Positions 51,440 to 63,127 of a stretch of DNA of 64,000 bases are shown one piece after another. Source of the stretch: Chlorophyllum brunneum (taxonomy: Eukaryota > Basidiomycota > Agaricomycetes > Agaricales > Agaricaceae); contig OY756147.1 in assembly GCA_963576785.1 (NCBI GenBank), positions 310,001 to 374,000 on the forward strand, in the 5' to 3' direction. The notes beneath the pieces were generated by a model, which saw nothing but the letters and a program-made list of their open reading frames with translations, had not been told where the DNA came from and made no database searches. The first letter of the stretch is position 1; each line of letters starts with the position of its first letter. The position numbers and the translations under genes are program-made.

Positions 51440-54374
51440 ATGGAACCCTCCGAAGCGTCCGGGTCTCAAGAGTCGTCCAACGAGTATATTCCGACTGCAG
51501 CTCCCACTCGTTTTCCCTCGTATCAATATGCATATACTCCGTCTGCTTATCCCCTAGGCCCTTCCGTGAATGACTCACGACATCGTGCCATGTATGGTAC
51601 GAATCCTCTAACGAACCGGGGGATTCCCAACCCCCCATTCCACCCACAAGTCCCAATTGGACCACTCTGGTCCCCTCCGCAGCTCCCATATAACTGGTAT
51701 CCGTATCTACCTTCGTTCTCGGTGCCTCAACATAACGTGCAAAGTCCTTTCGCTCATCCACGACCCCCGACGAACATGTCTCCGCATACAATGCAACAGT
51801 CCACAAACCCTTCGCCTTCTCCTCCATTGTCCAACCGCAAGAGGCATCCCAGACAGAGAACTCACCCGCACTTGGTCGATCAAAATTCTACCCAACCTCG
51901 ACATCCTCCTATGCCAAGTGTTCATCCGGGAACTTCACCCCCACCCCATATCGCACCAGCTGTCCGGCATTCGAGACAGCGGCATATTCGTCGGCCGCCG
52001 ACCGTGAGTGATTCATCTTGGCTCGATATGAAAGGATCTGAATTATCATTAGCAACAACAGTCCCAGCATCCCAGCGGTGGAGAAGGTTTCTTCTCAGGT
52101 GCACAGAATATCGTCATGAATAATCCCGTCCTGAACGACAACAGTAACTCTAATGACTGTGAGATAGTTTACGCCTTCCCGGTCGTTTCCCACACTGAAC
52201 ATATTGTCTTTTTAGTTATGTCAAAGCTTCTTAGGGAAACGATACCCGGAGCAGCATTTGACTCCTCCGCGCGCGACCCACCTCCCCGCTGTCACCCTGA
52301 AACCCGACTAGCCATCGTTAACCACACGCAGCGGTTCATTATCAATTGCGAGGGTGAGAAGATGCTCTGGATTGTTGGTCCAGCCGGAGTGGGAAAGTCA
52401 GCCATCATGCAGACCGTTGCAGAGACCCCGTTCACCGATGACCCCAATGTCGCTCTCGGCGCATCTATCTTCTTCTCTATCAAAGGACGCAGCGATGGAT
52501 CGAAGGCGATCACAACTCTTACCTATCAGCTTGCGGCCAAACATATCACCTATCGTCAATTCATCCAAAACGAAATAACGAATGATCCATCATTAATGGA
52601 AGCATCGGTGGCCGTACAGTTCAAGAAGTTCATTGTGGAGCCGTTTGTTCAGCAACTATTGAACCCTCGTCACGTCCGTTTCTTCATGTTGATTGATGGC
52701 CTGGATGAATGCGAGGGTCATCACAGCCAATGCGAACTACTCAGGCTCATCTCGGATTTCTGCGTTGCCTACCCTGCCTCGCCTCTTGTATGGGTTATTG
52801 CTAGTCGTCCAGAACCTCATATCACGTCGTTCTTCTCTCGTGCTGAAGTCGTCCCACTATACGAGAAAGAAGAGGTTAAGGTTGATTCCAAACAGGCTTG
52901 TGAAGATGTTGAGCGCTTCCTCCGGAGTGAACTGAAGAAGATCCAAATGAAATCACCCGCGCTTAAAGACCTCCGCCAGTGGCCCAATGAATGCGACCTT
53001 CTGAAGCTTGTGTCTGCTTCGAAAGGGTTATTCGCCTATGCCTCTACAGTAGTCAAGTTCGTTGACGATCCGGCCTATGGTAACCCAGCTTTGCAGCTCG
53101 AGCAGGTGCTGGAGGTCATCGATACGAATCCAAAGTGGCTTGTAGAGGGGAAGTCACACCCGATGGTGCACCTCGATGCACTCTACAGTCGCATCCTCTC
53201 TAAAGTCCCTGCCGATGTTAGGGATGATGCCTTAAAGTTGCTATACTTAATGATCGATGAATCCTGGTCTCGACAGACTGTGTCCATGAGTGAATTGTGC
53301 AGTTGGCTGGGGATGACGAAGGATGCTGCTTACGGTGCCACCTATCATCTCCGTTCGGTCCTTGACGTCCCCGAACCAGAGGAGGCTGATTATGAGAGCC
53401 TTGAATGTTTCCATAAATCCTTCACCGACTACCTCAAGAACTTTGAGCGGTCAAAGTTTTGTTCGGATATCGGTAGTGCAACTCAGGAGCTTAATGCTCG
53501 GTGTGCACGCAGAGTTCTTCAGGAGGCACCAAACGGTATGCTCAACTGTCCTACGTCCAAACATATTCTCTGAAGATCTGCATATCCAGGTACTCTGGAA
53601 CATGGGCCTGGCACGATCGCCAATGTATCGCTCTCATGGCCAAGTGAAGAACCTGGTGAGAATGATGAGATGAGGTTGCGGATTTATTGCTCTGCAGTTG
53701 CCCGGACTATTGACGGACTCAGTGAGGGTATACCGGCATTTCAAAGCTCATTCTTCATTCGTGTGTTAACTGTGGTTGACCAATCATTTTCGGGTCATGA
53801 TCTTTGTGAACTTCTCTTTGTAAGTCTTTTTTGTTCATACTCCTCTTATGTCATTGAAACTGTACCTTAGGCTGAATATCGGCGAAACGAGTTCATGGAG
53901 CACAACGTACTGAAGCTAATGCCAGTACGAGCATTAGATATCAGCAACATCTTGAAGGGGGGACATGAGATGGAGTATATTAGGTATCGATTTAAATGTC
54001 CTGCTGCTACGATGGTCACAATACCTGATCCATGGGACCACTCTTGTGATGTGAGTATGGCTCTTCTGCATCTACCTCTCATTGAATGAGCTTGCTAGAA
54101 CCAGCGTTGGGGAAATCACGGGGATGGTCATGACCAGGATTGGAAAAGTTCTTTTTCCCCACATGACCATTGTGACTGCCCGAAACAATTTTTCCGTCAC
54201 TTGGAAAGTGGGAAGACCCACTCTCCCGATGATCCTGTCACAGTATTCATTCCTGCAAACCTTCACGGCTTTGTAGAATATTGTTTTGTTGATCCAGAGA
54301 ATGGTCTGGCTACCTGGACATATATCTTTCCATATCAATTCCCATCTAATACAGGAAAAAATGTAGCAACATAA
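51440..54374 (+). CDS. NACHT-domain NLR-like protein, copy H
   Basis: Exons 51440-52003, 52062-52158, 52216-53535, 53590-53819, 53871-54050 and 54099-54374 give 888 aa in frame. It starts MEPSEASGSQESSNEY, so it lacks the MGNRLS lipidation motif, as copy A does. The disordered part is about 188 residues. The small exon has EGFFSGAQNIVMNNPVLND. NACHT: WIVGPAGVGKSAIMQT, FFMLIDGLDECEGHH, ASRPEPHITSFF; then FHKSFTDYLKNFERSKFC. The C-terminal region is complete (CDCPKQFFRHLESGK; SPDDPVTVFIPANLHGFVEY; ENGLATWTYIFPYQFPS) and ends at TAA 54372-54374. It is the last gene before the AT-rich retroelement island. Confidence 0.87.
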
Positions 54375-55099
54375 TCTGCAGACTGTATCTTACTACTAGG
54401 ATAATATAAACCTTGTTAAAGTATTATTGATATGCTGTTTAATAGAGAAGTAAGAAGGTAGGGTAGAAAGTAATTTATTGAAGCAATATGTTCATAAGCC
54501 TCTGGAAGGCAAAGAAGGGAGCAGAAATTAACCAAGTATTTTTCACTGATTTTTCTAGACAAAATACATTTGTATTTATATGAAAATCAATGTCTACCTA
54601 ACTAGGACCTTTTACATAGTCTGTACACATTGTATAAATCTTCTTGAATAGAAAATTTGAGTCTGAAAGAGTCTGAATCAAGGGTTATGAAGAAATTATA
54701 TAGAAAGAATGAAAAAGTACATAATAGATTAAAAATATTCATATCTTTGGAAGTAATTGTTCCTACACATTCTGGGATTTGAATATAAATGAATTATTGA
54801 GAAGGTACTGGCTGGTGCAACAAGTGGAAAGAAATGTCAGGATAAAGAATAAGACAGTAAAATCTAAAGACTTTTGTCCTTTTATAGTCTGTATAGATCA
54901 ATGTCTATCTTGTTGGCATTCAAACCTTATTGACCATCAAGTCCTTGGCCTTGTTCTTTATTTATCAGATAAATAGAGTGGTATAGAGGTGCATGTACAA
55001 AAAAGACCAGTAAAAGGAAGAAGACAAATAGCCATTTTGTAAGGCTAGCCATTGTTCAATCTTTATACACCTAGAAATAGTACAAAATGACAATACTAG
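54375..55099. other. AT-rich region at the edge of the retroelement island
   Basis: Base composition changes sharply right after copy H. No gene recognised; the open frame at 54779-54976 has no family motif. Confidence 0.5.
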
Positions 55100-55165
55100 A
55101 GGATGGTGTAGCTGAGTGGACATACATCATTCTTTATAATTTCTTATTATACTACAAGAATATAG
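55100..55165 (+). pseudogene. Remnant of a NACHT gene 3' end
   Basis: Reads EDGVAEWTYIILYNF, the conserved C-terminal end of the NACHT family (ENGVAEWTYIIPYHF in other copies). The differences from copies C, D and E in this stretch are mostly C-to-T and G-to-A changes. Everything upstream is lost. Confidence 0.65.
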
Positions 55166-55382
55166 TATTACAGATATCTCAATGTAGAGCATAGTTCACA
55201 GCAATTTGTTTATTTGTGTAAGTGGAATAAATCTTAACTGTTCAAGTTCTAGTCATATTCTATGAATAGACTATAAGTTGTTATGATAATAATAGACTGT
55301 ACCAAAACTTCCTATGAGTTACTTTACATAATATGATAAATGTCATACTGAGTTGATTATAACTAGTAATGACAATTGATAC

Positions 55383-55407
<25 letters not shown>
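55383..55407 (-). repeat. Poly-T tract (poly-A tail of a minus-strand LINE)
   Basis: A run of 25 T on the plus strand. On the minus strand it is an A-tail at the 3' end of the LINE coding sequence that lies at higher coordinates. Confidence 0.75.
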
Positions 55408-55413
<6 letters not shown>

Positions 55414-57330
55414 ACAATTTATATAGCAGTACTCGAACGCAGTCCACATGTACATACATACAAAGGTAGAATGTACAGAATGTTCAGAGCAAGGAAAGTA
55501 AACTTAAAAGTACACTAACCCCACAAGACTCGACGCCATCTAGCACGTACACTAGAGGGAGATTTGGTACCTAAGTTGAACAGTGGGAGAGAGATAAAGA
55601 AGGAATTCGGGAGAAAGAGAGAGTGAGAGAGAGAAATTGATAGAAAGGAAACTATTGACTCGCAAATACAAGGGGGAACAATGAACGGTACTAGTGTATG
55701 GAGGGGCATTTACCTAGATACCATAGGAAAGATGGATGTTGAATGAAAACTACATTAAAATAGTAGACGGGTGAGGAAGGGAGAAATAAAGAAATGAAAT
55801 TGAAGTCCATAACTGGAGAAGCACAAGAAAAATTTAAAAGAAGAAAGGACTCACATGGGCATGGACCTGAACCTCTGATGGGCTTGACAATGATGTAACA
55901 GGGGTATTGAACCAGTGCAGATACGAGGGCAATCAGATTCTGGTAGAAAACTGAATGCAGTGGGATTGTGATGTAGGAAGTTGACAAACTTCTTGATATT
56001 GTCAATGCCGTAGTAGTGATCGAAGTGCTGACACCAATAAAGGATGTGTGACCTAGTCTGAACCAGTTGATTGCCACAATAGTAGCAAGATAAGTCCTCA
56101 GTAGGGAAGAATCTAAGGTAGTATTCTCCAATTGGGGCATGGCATAGTATGGCGCGACAAGCTCTTATGAAGAGCTGGGGCTAGTATCCACATTCTCATA
56201 TCCAAGGGCCAGAGTTGATGTGCATTGGTAAAGCAGAGGCCCCATTTGCTCATACTGGGAGGTGGAGGAAGGAGCTACTACTGTATTTTTTGAACCCAAA
56301 CATGGCCTGCCATGTGTGAATGGCACATTTGGCGAACTTCTTGCGTAGATAGGCAACGGAGTTAGGGACATGGTAATTTTGACCCTGGTTGGGCCAGGCA
56401 ACTATTTGAATCCAGTTGTGCATGGCTTGCTGGATCCCGTATTTGCACTTAGATAGAGTGTGATAGAATGAAAGGTAGTGTCAGTTGGATTTGTTGAACC
56501 AAGCCAGAAGTGCCTTCAAAGTGAGGATGGACTGTTGCTGGCAGGAGTACAGTAAACAGTCGAGTAAAAGCCTAGAGGCTGCGAGGGAGTTGGTGAACAC
56601 ATGGATGTGCTCAACCCAGTCATAGTCATTGGTAGTGAGTACCTTGGTAATTCCCAGGTATTGTGCCACTAGTTCAGTATTAGTAGATGTTGTTCCTCTG
56701 AGCCTCTTCATGATAGAGTTTTCTCCATCTAAGTGTTGAATAGTAGCTGCTGCTGTGAATTGGCCAGCAAGCGGGTTGGGGTTGGGGTAGACCGAGCTGT
56801 CCATACCTATGATAATGTATTTGAAGTCTGTTGTTGCTTTTGTTGTTACATCATCCCAAAGCATCTTTGAGAGGTGGGGATTGTCCCAGTTGAATCCTAT
56901 AAATGATACATTAGTAGGGAAGCAGCCAAGTAACCTACATCCAGGCCAGAGAGTTTTGGAAACAGAATTAAAAGATTCTACATAACAAGTCTTGGGGGTG
57001 GAGCGCAAAACATCCATCACAGCTCCAAGTGTCTTCTTCTTCTGAATTTCCATGAAATTCTTGATGTGAAGTCAGTGGAGAGAAGAATGATATTCTCTCA
57101 TCAATCTTGCCAGTGTATGTTCATCATCCAATATATGAAGTCTCAACATTTGTTATCCAGCCAACTTTCAGAGATGGAGTTTGATGGGCATGAGCACCAT
57201 GAGGAACTCAACACTACCAGTGGGAGAAGTTTGGAAAGCCCCTGTTATCCAGAGGACTGACCATCATTGCATTTTTCTGTGCAAAGTGGTAGGTGTAGAA
57301 GACTATTTGTGAAGGTTAGCAAAAGGCAGG
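55383..57330 (-). mobile_element. Non-LTR retrotransposon (Tad-like LINE), 3' part, decayed
   Basis: Minus strand, 5' to 3': end of the reverse transcriptase/thumb region (ITGAFQTSPTGSVEFLM, about 57255-57200), an RNase H domain (57053-56481; IIGMDSSVYPNPNPLAGQF, STNTELVAQYLGITKVL and IHVFTNSLAASRLLLDC), then a C-terminal zinc-finger-like segment (CYYCGNQLVQTRSHILYWC, about 56090-56030), a 3' untranslated part with TC-rich tract, and the poly-A tail. There are internal stops (for example TGA at 57264-57266 and 57168-57170) and frame changes after the RNase H, so it is dead. The 5' end is not defined: the reverse transcriptase core is not found upstream. Confidence 0.75.
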
Positions 57331-58478
57331 TGGAAATATACATTAATACCACAGAATAGGAGAAAGCGAACTCATAGGTAGTCACAGCAACGCAATAAAG
57401 TACAACCCAATCTCTTGGATCAAACTGGGGTCAAGTCTTCACAAGAATTACCAAATGTATTAGAGCCCAGCTGCATTTCCTGGACTATGGTGTACTTCCG
57501 ACTATAATTGGCTTAACAGATAGAAGGGTGCTCCTCGAGCTTAGTACAAATAATGCAGTTCAGAGGGTGGTGGTGGGGAGGGGGAGTGTGGTGTGTCTGG
57601 AATTAGGGTGTCTCGAGGGAAACCAGAGGGTGCACCAGGAATATTAACAGAGATGAGAGAGTTGCATGGGTCGACCGGTTCACCTAGAGTTGGATGGAAA
57701 GGTCGTGCGATGTTTGGCAATGCCTTCCAAAATAAACTCCAACGTCTAGCAGCCAGGATTTACTGGGCAATGAGGCAAACACTCAAACTGCCAACTCTTG
57801 ATGAAGAAGTTGCTGTGTACATATGTTGGAATGGGATTAAAGTAGACCAGGAGTCCGTATAACAACCTTTGCACTGACCTGCTCCCTATCTGCCCTTGCT
57901 ACTCCATCTATGACCCACCCATATATGCCGTCTTCTTTAACCCCACACCATAGCCATTTATAGCCCTATCGTCCATGGACCCTGCTCCGGTTCCACAAAA
58001 GACCTTCTGATTATAGAAGAAGTCGACAATGTAGTATCCCTGGGTGAAAGCTAGCCAGTGGTTCCCTTGGTACTCTCACCAGGACCCATAAAACCTGGAA
58101 ACAGTCAGAAAACAACACGTACACCCATATCAAATACTTAGGTTGCTGGCAGTTGGATACTGGACAGTTGTTCACCTAATGAATTCCAAGCATTTTGTTC
58201 AACCCCTTCGTAACAGTTGTCAAAATTACATTAATACAAAATTGTGAACAAAGCCCAGTCCATTTCATCCAATTATCTTATTGCTAATTCCATCCATTTA
58301 TAGTATAATATCTACTTCCATTACTATTCTTTTCAGCTCTGTCCTGACTTTTGCTAATGTTTCAAATTATAATAAGTAGGCTTTCTATTTTGATGACACA
58401 CTCTCTTTGATGTAGTAGGATAGTACTACCATTCTTGACTTAGAGATACTGCACTGTTTGATAGAATTAGTACACACT
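57331..58478. other. Region between the LINE and the gypsy LTR, unassigned
   Basis: Likely decayed retroelement DNA. A plus-strand frame at 57593-57862 (RLAARIYWAMRQTLKLPT) and the piece THIKYLGCWQLDTG near 58115 suggest fragments of other elements, but I cannot assign them. Confidence 0.3.
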
Positions 58479-58770
58479 TGTTACAACCTTAGTCTAAGAC
58501 TCAGGTTGCAAGCCTTTGGATAAAGACAAGAAAGTAGAGAAGAGAGTAAGGGATGATACAATTGGTAAAGTGTAAGGAATACATCAAGTATTACTACACT
58601 TTATATACTAGTGGTAAGAACTAAGAATAAAGGAACAGGGTAAAGGAGTCATAGAGACAAATAAGAGGAGTCAGAAGAGGTACAGCCATAAGGGGTGAAA
58701 TATATAGGTGAAATGGATAAATGTGATGGGCACATGATAGGAATGTACTGTCTATCTATAGTTCATAACA
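58479..58770 (-). repeat. 3' LTR of the gypsy element
   Basis: A 292-bp sequence that starts TGTTA and ends TAACA (5-bp inverted ends, TG...CA), directly flanked on its inner side by a polypurine tract. No second copy is seen in the window, as expected because the 5' end of the element is missing. Confidence 0.75.
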
Positions 58771-58786
58771 ATACCTCCTTTTTTAC
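58771..58786 (-). other. Polypurine tract of the gypsy element
   Basis: On the minus strand AAAAAAGGAGG is followed within three bases by the LTR start TGTTATG, the standard plus-strand priming site. Confidence 0.75.
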
Positions 58787-58813
58787 TTCCATGACCCCAT
58801 GAAATATTGTAGT

Positions 58814-59692
58814 CTACTTGTTGTCTTGTTCTTTGTGTAAGGTGTTGACAAGTTGATGTTTGGTAGGGCCAATCATCAGGGTTCCTGATTTGTGTCGACA
58901 TCCAATCCAGAAGGGGGCATGGTCTTGGCCTCCTCTGAAGAGGACTATGGTGCATCCTTTGAATATAGCTGTATCATTTATTTCAGCTGCAACAAGGTTG
59001 TGTATTATCTCTTCCCAGTAGTTTTCTTTGAATTGTCCTCCATCTTTGAGTGTGAGATAAGATGGGGGTGGGTTAAATATCATTGGTTTGGGTGGTGGGT
59101 CCATATCAAGCAGTTGTATAAGGAGGTGATCTACTTCATCTTGCATATCCGGTTCCATTAGATGGTCTGGAACTGATTTGTCGATTCCCTCCATTCCTTC
59201 GTCTAACCAGTCCTGTTCATCATCTTTGTGGTAGGGCGGTTTGTTGGGTAAGGTAGTGGGGATGTATGAGTCGAGATCCATTAGTCTTTGTGCAAGTCTA
59301 TAGGTGGGATTGTCGCTCGAGTCAGTGAGGTGATTGAGTCTTTTGCCTGTCATGATTAAGGCACTTTGGATGCATCTCTTTGCATCAGAGTTCACTAATA
59401 TGTTGAAATTGGTGGCTGCTTTATCTAGTAACTCCTTCATAAGTTCATGTTTCCCAGTTGACATGGCAGCGGGGAGGGCTCTGGTAGTGGTGACGAGTAG
59501 AATGCGGCTCAGGGCCTTGGCTTGGATTTGGAGGTTGTTGATGGCATGGGCGATGTACGTGAGTCCTTTGGTTGTGGCAATATAGTGTTCAATTTGATCT
59601 TCGGTGGACTGGGCATTGAGGAGGTTGTTAAGTTCTTGTTCAAATTCTGTGTTGTTGGCTGGGAAAAGGGTGGGCTTGCGTTCGGTGTGCAT
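58814..59692 (-). CDS. Accessory ORF of the gypsy element, downstream of integrase
   Basis: An open frame of 292 aa without any stop, from ATG 59692 (MHTERKPTLFPANNTEFEQ) to 58814, between the chromodomain end of pol and the 3' LTR. The first half is predicted helical and rich in Leu, Ala and Gln (IQAKALSRILLVTTTRALP). The second half is acidic (DDEQDWLDEGMEG; EVDHLLIQLLDMDPPP). No membrane segment is seen, so an envelope protein is unlikely. It could be a displaced gag-like or accessory protein. That this frame is free of stops while pol has 17 is notable. Confidence 0.7.
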   Translation of the reverse strand: MHTERKPTLFPANNTEFEQELNNLLNAQSTEDQIEHYIATTKGLTYIAHAINNLQIQAKALSRILLVTTTRALPAAMSTGKHELMKELLDKAATNFNILVNSDAKRCIQSALIMTGKRLNHLTDSSDNPTYRLAQRLMDLDSYIPTTLPNKPPYHKDDEQDWLDEGMEGIDKSVPDHLMEPDMQDEVDHLLIQLLDMDPPPKPMIFNPPPSYLTLKDGGQFKENYWEEIIHNLVAAEINDTAIFKGCTIVLFRGGQDHAPFWIGCRHKSGTLMIGPTKHQLVNTLHKEQDNK

Positions 59693-59798
59693 AGTGTGTT
59701 GTGAAGGTAATCAGCAAGATTTAGGGTGCAGTGGATACAGCATGAGGTATGTCGAGTATAGTGGTCTCTTATAACATGAGGTTTGTTGTTCATAATTG

Positions 59799-62700
59799 TC
59801 ACTTTTTACCCCCCCTTTTTATAGGTTTCGTCCTCGAAATCTTGTCTAAAAATTCTTGAACTGCCTTCCTAGCATTTCCCAACTCTGACTCATTCTCCCA
59901 TGTGTCTTCTTCAGAGGTATACCCTTTCCAGTGTACTAGGAATTGATTTCATCGTCCTCTTGTGCGGTGTCCTCAGATCTCTTCTACCTTATATTGTTCT
60001 TCATCGTTGATGATCTCGGGCATTGGTGGTGGTGGGGTGCGCTGGCTGTCGAACTCGGGTTTTCGATAAGGGGAGAGGAGTCTGCTGTTAAATACATCAT
60101 GTATCGCCTATGTTTCAGGTAGTTCCAATTGGTAGCTTGTTTCACCTATTTTTGTTTTTATCCTGAATAGTCCATACCATTTGTGATCCAGCTTTTTGGT
60201 TGGTCTCATTGTCCTGATATTACTTGCTTCAAGCCAAACTTGTTCTCCTGGAGTGTACTCGTGTTCCGGCTTAGTGCTGTTGTGTTTCTCTATTTGTTCC
60301 TGACTGCATTGCAACATCTTTGTCGCTTCTTGTCACATGTTTTGTAACTCCTGTATTCATTCCGTGATTGCAGGTGCTTTGGTGATACTTGTTATGTCTC
60401 CTTTCCAGGGGTGTCAACCATAAACTATTTTGAATGGCAAATATCCGGTGGCTGTGTGGATTTTGTCATTGTATTGGAATTCTGCTGTGGCTAGCCATTT
60501 CTTCCAATTGTCTTGAACATGGTTTATTACATTTTTGAGGTATGTTTCAACCTCCTGGTTGATGCGCTCTGTTTGACTGTTGGTTTGTGGATGGTATGCC
60601 GTGGATAAGTTTTGTTGGGTTCCTATTGCTCGACATAGTTCTGCCATAAATTTGGATGCAAATTGTGGGCCTCTGTTGCTGATAATTCTGCAGGGTATTC
60701 CATATGTTCTCCATATGTCATCTCGATAGATATCTCCTAGCTCCTCGGATGTTAAGGTGGTATTGACTGTATGCAATCTGATTATTTTGCTGAAACAATC
60801 AACTATGACGAGTATTGCATCATATCCTTCTGATTCTGGTAGTAGTCCTATCATGTCGATTGATATCTCCTCCCAAGGTTCTGCTGGTGTTGGTAGTGGA
60901 TGGAGATGTGTTGTCGGTCTTGTTCAGAGTATTTTGTTTCATTGGCATGCTTCACACCCTCTGATGTATCATTTGACATCATTGTGCATCTGGGGCCACC
61001 AATAACTCCGTCTAAGAAGTTTGATCATTCGATATTGTCCTGGATGTCCTACATCTGTTTCGTCGTGGTGTTGTTGTAGTATTTCTTGTCGTATTTGGTT
61101 GTTGGGTGGGACATATATTCTTCCTTCAAACATTGGTACTCCATCTGTTTCCCATATCTCCTTTGGTCACTTTTCCTTTTCTTTTAGCCATTGTGTTTCT
61201 CTTCTTGTCTCCTTTCATAGTTGGTGTTTCAGATCTTCTTCTCCTGAGATTTCCCAGATTTGTTGAATTGTGGTAATCATACTATCGTCGAATAAGTGGT
61301 TGGGTAGTAAGGTGATGTCGGTGTTGTCTCTTGTAGTGTCTGTTTTTGTTAGTCTTGATAAGACATCAGCTTTCATGTTAGTTTTTCCGGGGATATGTTT
61401 CAGCATGTAATGGTATTCTTGTAGCTCCATCTGCCACCTTGCTTGTCATCCTGTAAGTTGCTGTGGTTTTTGGAAGTATTCTAGGTTTTTGTGATTGGTC
61501 CATATTTCGAATGGTTCATCTGCATCGAGTAGATATTGTCTCCAGGTCTTGATTGCTTCTCGAATGGTGAGTAACTCTTTATCATAGATCTGATAGTTAC
61601 ATTCTGCGGGTGTCATTGTTCTTGAGTGGAATGCAATTGGGTGCCAGTTTCCTTCTTGTTTTTGCGATAATACTGCTCCTACTCCATATTCTGATGCATC
61701 CACTTCTACCCTGTATTGACCCTTGTCTTGTGGCATTACTAGTACCGGTTCACTTGTGATCTTTTCTTTGATCCTTTCGAAGATTTGCTGCTGTTGTTCC
61801 TTCTATACCCATTGCATGTCTTTTTTCTTCAACTCGTGTAATGGGGCTGCTATGTTGCTGAAGTCATGAATGAATCATCAGTAGAAGTTTGCAAATCCTA
61901 GGAATTTCTTGACACCTTTTAGGGATTTGGGTGTTGGCCATTCTTTCACTGCTATTACTTTCTCTTCCTCCATTTTAATGCTATCTTGTCCAACCACAAA
62001 TCCTAGTATAGGTATTTCTTTTGCATCAAATACGCATTTCGATCTTTTGAAATATAGTTGGTGCTTTACCGCAATGTTGAGAAATCGCTTTGTTCTGTCC
62101 TCAAGTTCCTGTTGTGTGGTTCTGGGTATGATGAAATCATCCATGTAGTTGACAACTGCTCCTTCCTGTAGCATTTCTCGAAAGACAGTATTCATCATCC
62201 TTTGGAAAGTTGCTGGCAAATTGCTCATTCCAAAAAACATGACTGTTAGTTCGAATAACCCGTTGTTCATTACAAATGCTGCTTTCCATTCATTGCCTTC
62301 CCTTATCCTGATGTTATTGTATCCCCAGATGATGTCGAGTTTGTTAAAGACTTTTGTGTTCTTGAGTTTGTTGATAACTTCACTTATGAGCGGAAGTGGT
62401 GTTTTGTCTTTGACTGTGTGTTCATTTAGCTTCTTGTAGTCTTGTACCAGTCATTTGGTTCCATCCTTCTTGTTGAACAGGTGCGTAAATTGCTGCAGGT
62501 ATGCTGGTAGGTCTTCTGGATTTGTTTGATTGGTTTTCTTTTCCTCTATGTGTTCTTTTACCGTGCATATTCTTTCGTTGAACTGTATATCATTGTAGTG
62601 TGTGGTGCAATCCTTCAGGCATCTATTGAAGTGTACTATGTTGTTTATCCAATTGATTTCTGGGTTGTGCTTGACTAGCCAGTCATGTCCGAGATATAAG

Positions 62701-63127
62701 TCTGCACTTTCCAGTTGTGTTACCATTGCTTTGATCTCTTCTGTGTGTTTGCCATTGCTTAGTACCAGTTGTGCCATATCTGTTATTTCTCCCTTCTTGT
62801 TTTCGGTTCCATTAGCATTGATTACTCATATTGGGATTTCGAGGGGTTTGGTCATGATCTGTTCTTCTTCTACTATCCTCTGTGCTATGCACATGTGTGT
62901 GCATCCAGAATCTACCAGTGTGGTGATTTGTTTGGGTTCTTTCTTTGTTCTGATTGTTGAGTCCAGGAGAAGTTCGCGTGTCGAGTTTTATTTTTGTGGA
63001 ATCACATATTGTCTATTGTGGAATAAAACAGAAACTCTAGGTTTATTGGCTCACAGGTTTGCACCTACTTGGAGCCTTTGACAAAATCCTCTTTTGTCTC
63101 TTCTTCTATCTCTTCAGTAACCTCCCT
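59799..63127 (-). pseudogene. Gypsy gag-pol (end of gag, protease, RT, RNase H, integrase, chromodomain) with many TGA stops
   Basis: One continuous frame on the minus strand from about 63120 to TGA 59799-59801. Protease: LVDSGCTHMCI (about 62920). RT: DIIWGYNNIRI and the catalytic YMDDFII (about 62140). RNase H: VEVDASEYGVGAVLSQKQ (about 61710). Integrase: zinc-binding part near 60970, then VIVDCFSKIIRLHTVN and TAYHPQTNSQTERINQEVE. Chromodomain: FLVHWKGYTSEEDTWE (about 59930). Stops inside the frame are TGA at 59949, 60333, 60357, 60414, 60924, 60939, 60969, 61167, 61215, 61446, 61875, 61878, 62451, 62826 and 63051 (lowest coordinate), plus one TAG (61803) and one TAA (62988). All are in the same frame, so there are no net indels. 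It cannot make pol as it stands. Confidence 0.88.

Larger units (their letters stand above)
58479..63127 (-). mobile_element. Ty3/gypsy-type chromodomain retrotransposon, 5'-truncated
   Basis: On the minus strand the order is end of gag, protease, reverse transcriptase, RNase H, integrase, chromodomain, an extra ORF, polypurine tract, 3' LTR. The 5' LTR and most of gag are missing; the sequence meets the end of a copia LTR at 63128. The pol frame is hypermutated but free of frameshifts. Confidence 0.85.

Noticed and set aside
55383..55407. Poly-T as an RNA polymerase III terminator of a small RNA gene
   Set aside because: It fits much better as the poly-A tail of the minus-strand LINE; no A or B box pair was found in a sensible position.
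59799..63127. TGA read as a sense codon (recoding) in the gypsy pol
   Set aside because: The intact nuclear genes here use TGA as a normal stop (for example the transporter and the pseudokinase), one TAG and one TAA also occur, and CGA-to-TGA mutation explains the pattern.
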